Source: an uncultured Mucispirillum sp. (GTDB lineage Bacteria > Chrysiogenota > Deferribacteres > Deferribacterales > Mucispirillaceae). From it: DNA of 5,313 bases. The notes under the pieces are model-generated. The model was not told where the DNA came from and searched no databases. It was given only the letters and a program-made list of their open reading frames with translations. The stretch covers positions 1 to 5,313 of the forward strand of contig CAMEOC010000099.1 of the NCBI GenBank assembly GCA_945929285.1. The letters are read 5' to 3'. Shown piece after piece: positions 1 through 5,313 of this stretch; the stretch's first letter is position 1, and every line of letters begins with the position of its first letter. The position numbers and the translations under genes were made by a program.

Positions 1-1
1 T

Positions 2-1216
2 GTAAAAATACATGCACTGCCGGAAAACAGCATAGCTTTTCCCAATGAACCTATTATTATATTAGAAACCACCCTTCATGATGCTAGAATATTAGAAGGT
101 ATTTTGCTTTCTGAAATGAATTTTGCAAGCTTAATATCTACAAAATGGCACAGAATACAAAAAGCAGCAGGAAACTGCTCTGTAATGGAATTTGGCAGCA
201 GAAGGGCTCAAAACAGCTTAAAAGCCTCTCTTTATTCATTTATGGCAGGGGTGGCAGGCACCAGCAACTGTGAAGCAAACAACCTTTTTGGTATACCTTC
301 TTCTGGCACTATGGGCCATGAATTTATACAGTCTTTTGAAGAAGAATACACATCTTTTGATAAATGGCTTGAAATAAACCCAGAAAAACCGCTACTTTTG
401 GCAGATACTATTAATACTTTAGAAAGTGGTGTGGAAAATGTCATAAAAGTATTTAAAAAACATAAAGAAAGGCTTGTAAATGCAAAAAGCTGGGGCAAAA
501 TTGGCATAAGGATAGACAGTGGCGATTTAGCATACCTTGCACTGCAAAGCTATGAAAGGCTTTCTAAAGCACTTGATACTAAAGAAATTACAATAGTTTT
601 AAGTAATGATTTAGATGAATTTAGTATTCAAGATATTTTTACTCAATTGCAGCAGGCAGGAAAAGAACATATAATAAACCATATATCTTTTGGTGTAGGC
701 ACAAAGGGAGCAACAGCCTGGGGCGACCCTGCTCTTGGTGGTGTTTGTAAAATTACAGAAATGGATTATACATATATCTTAAAAATCTCAAACCATAGTG
801 AAAAAACCACCATACCAGGTAATTTACGAAGCTCTTTTGTGGTGGATAAAAACGGGGAATATGTTACATCACTAATCCATTTTCATAATGAAGATTGCAA
901 AAAAAGCAGTAAATTTTTACATATTTATGATGACAGTAAATTTTTAGTCAACTCTTTAGATAAATTTAGCATATTAAGCCCTAGGCAGTTTTTAGTATAT
1001 GCAAGTGACGGCAAAAAAAGTGTATTTGAAGGTAAATACAGCAGCCAAAGCCTGCTTGAAATCAGAAATAATGCAAAAAATGATTTAGATATTTTAGACT
1101 GGTCATATAAACGGATAGTAAAACCCCACAGGGCAAAGGTTAGTTTATCTGATAAAGTGTATGAAGTAAAAGATTATATGCGAAGAAATAATTTTATGCA
1201 GATGAAAATAAAATAA
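2..1216 (+). CDS. pncB: Nicotinate phosphoribosyltransferase, 5'-truncated by window edge
   Basis: Cytoplasmic NAD-salvage enzyme that joins nicotinate to PRPP, with ATP hydrolysis, to give nicotinate mononucleotide. The reading frame is open from base 2, so 404 residues are visible. The TTG at 104 is internal, because clear family sequence lies before it (FPNEP at visible residues 13-17). Family signatures follow in order: FGSRRAQ (64-70), GTSN (86-89), GTMGH (102-106, whose His matches the histidine phosphorylated in this family), RIDSGDL (170-176, phosphate/PRPP site), SNDLDE (201-206), FGVGT (230-234) and PALGGV (243-248). The C-terminal region with KTTIPG (about 268-273) is also typical. 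About 80-100 N-terminal residues should lie upstream of the window, judging from the usual length of roughly 450-490 in this clade. All visible key motifs are intact, so the enzyme is probably active. No terminator is visible after the stop, so transcription may continue into the downstream genes. The family call is firm; the symbol follows function. Confidence 0.94.
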   Translation, partial: VKIHALPENSIAFPNEPIIILETTLHDARILEGILLSEMNFASLISTKWHRIQKAAGNCSVMEFGSRRAQNSLKASLYSFMAGVAGTSNCEANNLFGIPSSGTMGHEFIQSFEEEYTSFDKWLEINPEKPLLLADTINTLESGVENVIKVFKKHKERLVNAKSWGKIGIRIDSGDLAYLALQSYERLSKALDTKEITIVLSNDLDEFSIQDIFTQLQQAGKEHIINHISFGVGTKGATAWGDPALGGVCKITEMDYTYILKISNHSEKTTIPGNLRSSFVVDKNGEYVTSLIHFHNEDCKKSSKFLHIYDDSKFLVNSLDKFSILSPRQFLVYASDGKKSVFEGKYSSQSLLEIRNNAKNDLDILDWSYKRIVKPHRAKVSLSDKVYEVKDYMRRNNFMQMKIK

Positions 1217-1259
1217 TTCGGCACTAAATTTGCAAGAAACAAGTAATAATATATTATAT

Positions 1260-1264
1260 AAGGG
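1260..1264 (+). promoter_or_regulatory. Ribosome binding site that sets the start of the small membrane protein
   Basis: AAGGG lies 7 bases before the ATG at 1272. It favours that ATG over the in-frame TTG at 1230, which has no purine-rich site in front of it and would add 14 polar residues before the basic N-terminus and membrane segment. Confidence 0.7.
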
Positions 1265-1271
1265 TAAAAGT

Positions 1272-1838
1272 ATGGAAAGATTTAAAAAATTTATTAAAGA
1301 AATGCATTTTGAGTATAAAGTATTAAGTGTAGTAATGATTATACTTTTGCTATCTGTGCCTTATACTATTATTAAAAAGAAATTTTTTCCTAATAGTAAT
1401 GTTTTGCAGCTTTCAAATAACAGTTTACCGCAAACAGCAGGGGTAGGCGGTGTTGCTTTATCAGATATACAAAACAGTAATAACAGTAACAGCAATAGTG
1501 CAGAAGGCAGTAAACCTTCTTCCATTAGCGAGGCAGTTAATACAGACCGCCCATTAATAATTGACGAAACAGCTGTTAATTCAACAGCTAATTCAAACTG
1601 TATGCAGATAATGTCAGAAATACCTGAAATAAAGCATATAGAGCTTGCCACTCAAGTGGAATACCCAACAGTGTGGATATACAGTTTAAATGATGGCTTA
1701 AGAAAAGATGAAGAAGCTGCAAAATATTGCCAGGTATTGCATAATAAAGGCATATTAGCTTCCAATGTAACAATATATGATGAAAGAGAGCGAAGAAACG
1801 GCAGGTTAATAGAACTAGGAACTGCTAAATGTATGTAA
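1272..1838 (+). CDS. Small membrane-anchored protein of unknown function with Ser/Asn-rich linker
   Basis: Not recognised as any named family. The 188-residue product has a short basic N-terminus (MERFKKFIKE), one hydrophobic segment at about 15-34 followed by KKK, and a Ser/Asn/Thr-rich linker at about 40-110. A compact C-terminal region of about 75 residues (113-188) follows. The positive charges on both sides of the helix leave the orientation unclear, but the linker plus folded-domain plan resembles an anchored periplasmic or extracytoplasmic protein. The C-terminal part reads as strand (TVWIYSLND), helix (DEEAAKYCQVLHNKG), strand (NVTIYDE). This recalls the LytR_C-type alpha/beta domain only weakly. 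Cysteines sit at 110, 153 and 187, so a disulfide is possible. The ATG at 1272 is chosen because of its AAGGG site; a TTG at 1230 is the alternative. It is the first gene of the tight five-gene run, and the next gene starts 1 base after its stop. Confidence 0.75.
   Translation: MERFKKFIKEMHFEYKVLSVVMIILLLSVPYTIIKKKFFPNSNVLQLSNNSLPQTAGVGGVALSDIQNSNNSNSNSAEGSKPSSISEAVNTDRPLIIDETAVNSTANSNCMQIMSEIPEIKHIELATQVEYPTVWIYSLNDGLRKDEEAAKYCQVLHNKGILASNVTIYDERERRNGRLIELGTAKCM
1473..1499 (+). repeat. Run of Asn/Ser codons (AAY/AGY) in the linker
   Basis: Nine consecutive codons are AAC, AAT, AGT or AGC, built from an imperfect 9-base unit (AACAGTAAT, AACAGTAAC, AGCAATAGT). They encode NSNNSNSNS, part of a flexible low-complexity linker. 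Such runs can change length in frame by slippage. Confidence 0.7.
1569..1595 (+). repeat. Short in-frame direct repeat in the linker
   Basis: ACAGCT(GTT)AATTCA is followed directly by ACAGCTAATTCA. This is a tandem duplication differing by one codon and encodes TAVNS-TANS. The same bases contain a perfect 7-base inverted repeat (AGCTGTT at 1571-1577 and AACAGCT at 1583-1589, loop of 5), which is probably a by-product of the duplication. It suggests linker growth by local duplication. Confidence 0.6.
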
Positions 1839-1839
1839 T

Positions 1840-2511
1840 ATGATAAAGTTTTTTAAAAAAATATTTAAAAGAAAACCAAAATATACTCTTTATGAGCTGG
1901 GGTCTATGGCAGCAGATAAAAATGATTTTGCCACTGCTTTTAAGTTTTTTGTAACAGATGCAAAGCAGAATAACAACCCCCAGTCTCAATTTCTTACAGG
2001 TTTTTTCCTTTATTACGGCACAGGTGTAAAAAAAGATTATAAATATGCACTGGACTGGTTTTTACTAGCAGCAGAAAACGACAATGTGGATGCTATGTTT
2101 TATGTAGGTGAAATATATAAAAACGGCAAAGGTGTTACAAAAAATATAAATAAAGCTGCTCAGTGGTATTTAAAAGCTGCCATGCTTGACCACACAGAAG
2201 CCCAGTTTAATATTGGCTTTTGCTATAAAAACGGCAAAGGTGTGCCAAAAAATGATATTGAAGCATTAAGGTGGCTGGAGCCTGCTGCTGAAAAGGGCCA
2301 TATGAAAGCCCAATATAATATGGGTATAATGTGTGCCGGTGGCAGAGGTATGCCAAGAGATGATGAAGCTGCTGTGGAATGGTATAGGAAAGCTGCCATG
2401 CAGGGTTACACTATTGCCATGTATAACTTAGGGTTTATGTACCAAAGTGGCAGAGGTGTGGAAAGAGATTATAAAGAAGCTGTAAAATGGTTTAAAAAAT
2501 CAGGAGAATAA
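1840..2511 (+). CDS. Sel1-repeat (SLR) protein
   Basis: A 223-residue alpha-solenoid of Sel1-like repeats, a TPR-related fold that normally acts as a protein-binding scaffold. After a basic N-terminus (MIKFFKKIFKRKPK, no cleavable signal) and a degenerate first helix pair (about 17-45), five repeats follow with an exact 36-residue period: 47-82, 83-118, 119-154, 155-190 and 191-223 (last one shortened). Each carries the family pattern A-Q/M-[FY]-x-[LIVM]-G...G-x-G-V...A..W[FY].KAA. The protein is probably cytoplasmic. The Lys/Phe-rich N-terminus could form an amphipathic helix on the inner membrane, which is inference. The ATG at 1840 is 1 base after the previous stop, and the nearest SD-like AGGA (1817-1820) is 19 bases away, so translation is probably coupled. 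M23 is an alternative start but would cut into the first helix. The partner is unknown; the flanking membrane-protein genes are the obvious candidates. Confidence 0.92.
   Translation: MIKFFKKIFKRKPKYTLYELGSMAADKNDFATAFKFFVTDAKQNNNPQSQFLTGFFLYYGTGVKKDYKYALDWFLLAAENDNVDAMFYVGEIYKNGKGVTKNINKAAQWYLKAAMLDHTEAQFNIGFCYKNGKGVPKNDIEALRWLEPAAEKGHMKAQYNMGIMCAGGRGMPRDDEAAVEWYRKAAMQGYTIAMYNLGFMYQSGRGVERDYKEAVKWFKKSGE
1978..2508 (+). repeat. Tandem 108-bp Sel1 coding repeats
   Basis: Five in-frame units of 108 bases (last one short) encode the Sel1 repeats. Most units have diverged at DNA level, but a 20-base stretch is identical at 2116-2135 and 2224-2243, exactly 108 bases apart, and encodes YKNGKGV in both repeats. 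This fits fairly recent duplication or gene conversion between the second and third units. Confidence 0.8.
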
Positions 2512-3324
2512 ATGGATTTTTTTCATCTTCATACTTATGGATATATATTTGTATGGTTTATAATATATTCATTTTTTGGCTGGGTATATGAAAGCCTGTG
2601 GGCTAGTTTTAATGAAAAACAATGGGTAAACAGGGGCTTTTTAGCAGGGCCTGTTATACCTATTTATGGCACAGGGGCAGTGCTTTTTATACTTTTGCTT
2701 GGGGATATAAAAAGCAATATACTACTTTTCATATTAGGTATGGTAATAGCTTCTTTTTTAGAATATATAACATCTTATGCTATGGAAAAAATGTTTCATG
2801 CCAGATGGTGGGATTATAACCATTACCCTTTTAATATAAATGGTAGAATATGCTTATATGGTGCATTACTTTTTGGTTTTTTTGCTGTAATTGTAAACAG
2901 GGTAATTCAGCCTTATGTAGAAAAATTTGTAAATAGTTTTTCAGATTACCATTTATATATTATATCTGTAATATTAATGGTTATATTTTTAACAGATACC
3001 ACAATAACCATAAAAAGAGTGCTGCATTTAAAAGAGCGTTTTAAAGAACTGCAAAAAGCTATTGTTACATATACTATACAAGCAGAAGAAAAACTTAATG
3101 ATTATAAAAAATACAGGCATGAACAGCGAATGCAACTTTTATTAAATATACGCTCAGAATTTGAAGAAAGCAGGCTTTATAAAGCATTAAAGGAAAAATA
3201 TGGGGAATTAAATGCCAATGATAAAAGGCTTTTAAAAGCATTTCCAAACTTTTATTCAAAGGAATATGATGAAGCAATTATGCGTATAAAAAACAAACTT
3301 TCAGAAATAAAAGGGAGAAAATAA
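2512..3324 (+). CDS. CmpB-like 'putative ABC-transporter type IV' membrane protein (PF06541)
   Basis: A 270-residue polytopic membrane protein. The N-terminal two thirds match the CmpB/PF06541 family: FGWVYES (22-28), NRGF.AGP..PIYG (40-53), [20 protein letters not shown] (83-102) and FNINGRICL (107-115). About five hydrophobic segments fall near 9-30, 43-63, 69-90, 112-132 and 146-167. The tail (about 168-270) is highly charged and helical, probably a coiled coil, and includes RLLKAFPNF (239-247); it should face the cytoplasm. Despite the Pfam name, no ATPase gene adjoins it and the family's biochemical role is not established as far as I know, so transport should not be assumed. The start directly follows the Sel1 stop (TAAATG), with AGGAG at 2502-2506 inside the upstream gene, 5 bases away. 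The family is familiar mainly from Bacillota, so its presence here is mildly unusual if the host is Gram-negative. Confidence 0.88.
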   Translation: MDFFHLHTYGYIFVWFIIYSFFGWVYESLWASFNEKQWVNRGFLAGPVIPIYGTGAVLFILLLGDIKSNILLFILGMVIASFLEYITSYAMEKMFHARWWDYNHYPFNINGRICLYGALLFGFFAVIVNRVIQPYVEKFVNSFSDYHLYIISVILMVIFLTDTTITIKRVLHLKERFKELQKAIVTYTIQAEEKLNDYKKYRHEQRMQLLLNIRSEFEESRLYKALKEKYGELNANDKRLLKAFPNFYSKEYDEAIMRIKNKLSEIKGRK

Positions 3325-3325
3325 T

Positions 3326-3742
3326 ATGAAATCATACCGTAAAGAATTAATAATCAACTATCCTAAAAGGCGAGGCTATGTAAATATAACACCTGATGTG
3401 GAAAAGGCTTTAAAAGAAAGCGGTATAATGGAAGGGCTTGTATTAGTAAACTCTATGCATATTACATCAAGTGTATTTATAAATGATGATGAGCAGGGCT
3501 TGCTTTCAGATTTTGAAGTGTGGCTTGAAAAATTAGCACCAGAACACCCCCACAGCCAGTATAATCATAATGGATATGAAGATAATGCAGATGCTCATAT
3601 GAAAAGGCAGTTAATGGGCAGGGAAGTAGTGGTGGCTGTAACTAATGGCAGGCTTGATTTTGGCACATGGGAGCAGATTTTTTATGGAGAGTATGACGGA
3701 AAAAGAGATAAACGCCTTTTAATAAAAATAATTGGTGAATAA
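3326..3742 (+). CDS. yjbQ: YjbQ / UPF0047 family protein (secondary thiamine-phosphate synthase enzyme)
   Basis: A 138-residue cytoplasmic protein of full family length. Visible signatures are [12 protein letters not shown] (45-56; the family usually reads HT[TS]A..T.NE), a His-containing stretch ending in DNADAH (86-91), GR.VVV.VTNGRL (98-110), the hallmark [14 protein letters not shown] (112-125), and the C-terminal LLIKIIGE. The family's conserved His and Asp/Asn positions (H45, H81, D86, N87, H91) are present. The family is annotated for a low-level thiamine-phosphate synthase activity reported for E. coli YjbQ; the true substrate in other bacteria is uncertain. The Thr-to-Ile change after the first conserved His (HIT instead of HTT/HTS) is a small departure. 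The gene starts 1 base after the preceding stop, with a good site (AAGGGAG, 3311-3317, 8 bases upstream). No other thiamine gene is in view, so context does not support a dedicated thiamine role. Confidence 0.92.
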   Translation: MKSYRKELIINYPKRRGYVNITPDVEKALKESGIMEGLVLVNSMHITSSVFINDDEQGLLSDFEVWLEKLAPEHPHSQYNHNGYEDNADAHMKRQLMGREVVVAVTNGRLDFGTWEQIFYGEYDGKRDKRLLIKIIGE

Positions 3743-3747
3743 TTTAC

Positions 3748-5100
3748 ATGGTTAAAAAATTTTTTGCAGTTTTATTTCTTATTTTTATAGCTAATATAAG
3801 CTATGGTTTTGAAAGGGTTTATTTTGAAGATGAAGAAACATCGCTTCGCTATACCTTAAGGGATTACAGCTTTATAGAAGGCTATAACCAAATGTGGGCT
3901 CTAGTTGCAGAAAGTGATAATATATCTTTTTATGATGAATTTATAAATAAAGATTTTAGCAGTATGCCACCTAAAAAAGCAAGAGATGAGGCAATAAATT
4001 TTATTATCAACTATAATGTGAAGCTTGATTTTTATAATAAGAAAGGTAATTTTTATTACCCTGTTACCAATAGTTTAGTTCTGCAAAATAAAGCGCTGTT
4101 AAAGGCAAGAAAGGTTTTAGAAGAACTGCCAATACATGAAAAAACAAGCTTAGTTTATTTGGCAGCAGGAATATCTTACTTAAAAAGCGACGGACTTTAT
4201 GAGCTTGAAAAACTGCAACAAATCTTTAAAGAATGGAAAAGGCTTGGCAGTGAAGATTTTAAGAATATAAAAGAAAGTGAAAAACAAAATAGAAAAAAGT
4301 TTTTTACATATATTGCAAATATGAAATCTTCTCCAGATGCAGGGCAGGAATTTATAAATATAATTTCCCAAAATTATTATAATGCTTTATTTTTTAAAAA
4401 AGGCTATTTTGATTTATTTAATACAAAAGAATATATAGCCATAGATGGCAATGAAATAAGCCCTGGGAAAAATTATGTATCATACTTTACATACAATATA
4501 AAAGCAGAGTATATGGATATAATTGCTTTAGAGCCATTTCGCCTAGATATATCAGGAAAAGATGTAAACCACTACTTTTCTGTATGGGAAAGGGTGGATA
4601 ATGAAAATAAAATACGAGATAATTTTTATATTTTCCCATTTAATAAACAAACCTTTGTAATATTTATGGACGAAACAGAAGAAAACTATATTTTTAAGCT
4701 AAATTATTATAACCCCAGGTATATTTCAAAACCAGAATTTGCAGAAGTTATAGTATCTAAAATAGATAATAATGTGAAAAGTGATATATTATGGTCATAT
4801 AACCATTCAAGGGGCAGGGTGGTAAGCCCTATGACTTCAGAGCCTTCATTTGTTTGTGATAATAATATATCTAATACTAAAATGGCAGTGTGTGAAAGCT
4901 TTACATTAAGAATGCTGGATAAAATAAGCAGCAGGAAATATTACACCCTTTATTCTGAATATAAAAACAGGCTTAGAAAAAGAAATGACTTAAGTAAAAT
5001 AAATAAAGAGTTTCAAAAAAAGTTAGCAGACTGCCAGATAGATAAAAAATGCCTTAAGCTTACATATGAATCATATATTGATAGTATGATAAACTTTTAG
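3748..5100 (+). CDS. Exported protein with C-terminal LprI-like (DUF1311-type) four-cysteine domain
   Basis: The 450-residue product has a classic signal peptide: MVKK, a hydrophobic core at 5-16, and likely cleavage after ISYG (residue 20). The C-terminal 85 residues follow the LprI/DUF1311 pattern: PSFVC (366-370), a second Cys 12 residues later (C382, in MAVCES), then LRMLD..S...Y.LY, and finally LADC429...KKC435LKLTYESYI. The four cysteines (370, 382, 429, 435) are the only ones in the protein and probably form two disulfides outside the cytoplasm. The family is named for a mycobacterial lysozyme-inhibiting lipoprotein; this copy has no lipobox, so it should be soluble or loosely envelope-bound. 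Residues 21-365 are Tyr/Phe/Lys/Asn-rich, lack cysteine and match nothing I recognise: mostly helical to about 215, more strand-like from about 225 to 350. A weak site (GGTGA, 3734-3738) overlaps the end of the yjbQ-like gene, 9 bases before the ATG. The lysozyme-inhibitor role is a family-level hint only. Confidence 0.85.
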   Translation: MVKKFFAVLFLIFIANISYGFERVYFEDEETSLRYTLRDYSFIEGYNQMWALVAESDNISFYDEFINKDFSSMPPKKARDEAINFIINYNVKLDFYNKKGNFYYPVTNSLVLQNKALLKARKVLEELPIHEKTSLVYLAAGISYLKSDGLYELEKLQQIFKEWKRLGSEDFKNIKESEKQNRKKFFTYIANMKSSPDAGQEFINIISQNYYNALFFKKGYFDLFNTKEYIAIDGNEISPGKNYVSYFTYNIKAEYMDIIALEPFRLDISGKDVNHYFSVWERVDNENKIRDNFYIFPFNKQTFVIFMDETEENYIFKLNYYNPRYISKPEFAEVIVSKIDNNVKSDILWSYNHSRGRVVSPMTSEPSFVCDNNISNTKMAVCESFTLRMLDKISSRKYYTLYSEYKNRLRKRNDLSKINKEFQKKLADCQIDKKCLKLTYESYIDSMINF

Positions 5101-5313
5101 ATTTTATTTCCTTTAATAATTAAAATTATAAAAAATGGAGCACCAAGCAGTGATGTAATAATGGCAACTGGTAACTCCGCCGGTGCTATTATTACCCTTG
5201 CAGCACTATCGCATATTGATAAAAATGCACCACCTGCTAAAAATGTGGCAGGTATTAATATTTTATTTAAACTGCTTATTAATATGCGGATAATGTGAGG
5301 TATCATCATACCT
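5097..5313 (-). CDS. FecCD/BtuC-type ABC importer permease, C-terminal end only
   Basis: Inner-membrane permease subunit of an ABC importer for iron-siderophore, haem or cobalamin. Only the last 71 residues are in the window; the frame stays open to the right edge, so the apparent ATG at 5309 is internal. Visible family marks in order are G-x-x-x-PHxxR (GMMIPHIIR, the cytoplasmic loop that contacts the ATPase in BtuC), a hydrophobic helix (ATFLAGGAFLSICDSAAR), and the closing signature APAELPVAIITSLLGAPFFIILI, followed by a short basic tail (KGNKI). Substrate cannot be told from this fragment. The full protein should be about 320-350 residues, and its binding protein and ATPase genes probably lie beyond the window. 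Its stop codon (TAA, 5099-5097 read on the - strand) overlaps the TAG of the convergent LprI-like gene. Confidence 0.93.
   Translation of the reverse strand, partial: GMMIPHIIRILISSLNKILIPATFLAGGAFLSICDSAARVIIAPAELPVAIITSLLGAPFFIILIIKGNKI

Larger units (their letters stand above)
1272..5100 (+). other. Probable five-gene operon (orphan - Sel1 - CmpB-like - YjbQ - LprI-like)
   Basis: Five genes share a strand with intergenic gaps of 1, 0, 1 and 5 bases, leaving no room for internal promoters outside coding sequence. Three ribosome binding sites lie within, or overlap the end of, the preceding gene. The 55-base gap from the pncB-like gene shows neither a hairpin-plus-T terminator nor a convincing promoter, so pncB may be the head of the same transcript. 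At the far end the operon meets the convergent permease gene with no intergenic space. Confidence 0.75.

Noticed and set aside
232..507. Opposite-strand open frame within the pncB-like gene
   Set aside because: It is fully inside strongly conserved coding sequence of the other strand and has no recognisable protein features.
104..1216. Start of the nicotinate phosphoribosyltransferase at TTG 104
   Set aside because: The frame is open to the left edge and conserved family residues precede it, so the gene is truncated by the window and does not start here.
1229..1257. Promoter-like pair TTTGCA and TATTAT with a 17-base spacer before the orphan gene
   Set aside because: Transcription would start near 1264, which would leave out the AAGGG ribosome binding site at 1260-1264. 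Such matches are frequent by chance in AT-rich DNA.
1230..1271. TTG-initiated N-terminal extension of the orphan membrane protein
   Set aside because: No ribosome binding site precedes it, while the ATG at 1272 has one at good spacing and starts a sensible basic N-terminus and membrane segment.
1571..1589. Perfect 7-base inverted repeat with a 5-base loop
   Set aside because: It lies inside a coding region, has no T-tract after it, and is explained by the short tandem duplication in the linker. It is not a terminator.
1361..1651. Opposite-strand open frame with a leucine run
   Set aside because: It is the antisense shadow of the Ser/Asn-rich linker (AAC/AGT codons read backwards); the Leu run is an artefact and no ribosome binding site is apparent.
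5232..5253. Inverted repeat ACCTGC / GCAGGT with a 10-base loop
   Set aside because: It is within conserved permease coding sequence, has a short stem and long loop, and no T-tract follows on either strand.

Overview
The window is dense, AT-rich coding DNA (roughly one third G+C by eye). Six genes lie on the + strand, and the 3' end of a seventh lies on the - strand at the right edge. I see no RNA gene, insertion sequence, CRISPR array, integrase or other mobile-element mark, and no stretch over 300 bases without a gene. The secreted protein with an N-terminal signal peptide and an LprI-like cysteine domain, together with the strong AT bias and heavy use of ATA, AAA and GAA codons, would fit a low-GC, probably host-associated bacterium with a Gram-negative envelope. 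Something like the Deferribacterota (Mucispirillum type) is a guess. The CmpB-like membrane protein is a family I associate more with Bacillota, so the phylum stays open.

Layout: (1) 2-1216, most of a nicotinate phosphoribosyltransferase (NAD salvage), with its N-terminus outside the window. (2) After a 55-base gap, a tight run of five genes (1272-5100) with gaps of 1, 0, 1 and 5 bases: a small membrane-anchored protein of unknown function; a Sel1-repeat scaffold protein; a CmpB-like (PF06541) polytopic membrane protein with a long cytoplasmic-type helical tail; a YjbQ/UPF0047 family protein; and a secreted protein with a C-terminal LprI-like four-cysteine domain. (3) 5097-5313 on the - strand, the C-terminus of a FecCD/BtuC-type ABC importer permease. 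Its stop codon overlaps the stop codon of the secreted protein.

The five-gene run is probably one transcript. It may also include the pncB-like gene, because no terminator is visible after it. Three of the five products act at or across the membrane (the anchored orphan, the CmpB-like protein, the exported LprI-like protein), and the Sel1 protein is a likely protein-protein adaptor. An envelope-related role for the operon is a reasonable inference but is not shown by the sequence. The most novel parts are the orphan at 1272-1838 and the roughly 345-residue N-terminal region of the LprI-like protein, neither of which I recognise. I found no compelling case for a wholly new defence or mobile system.
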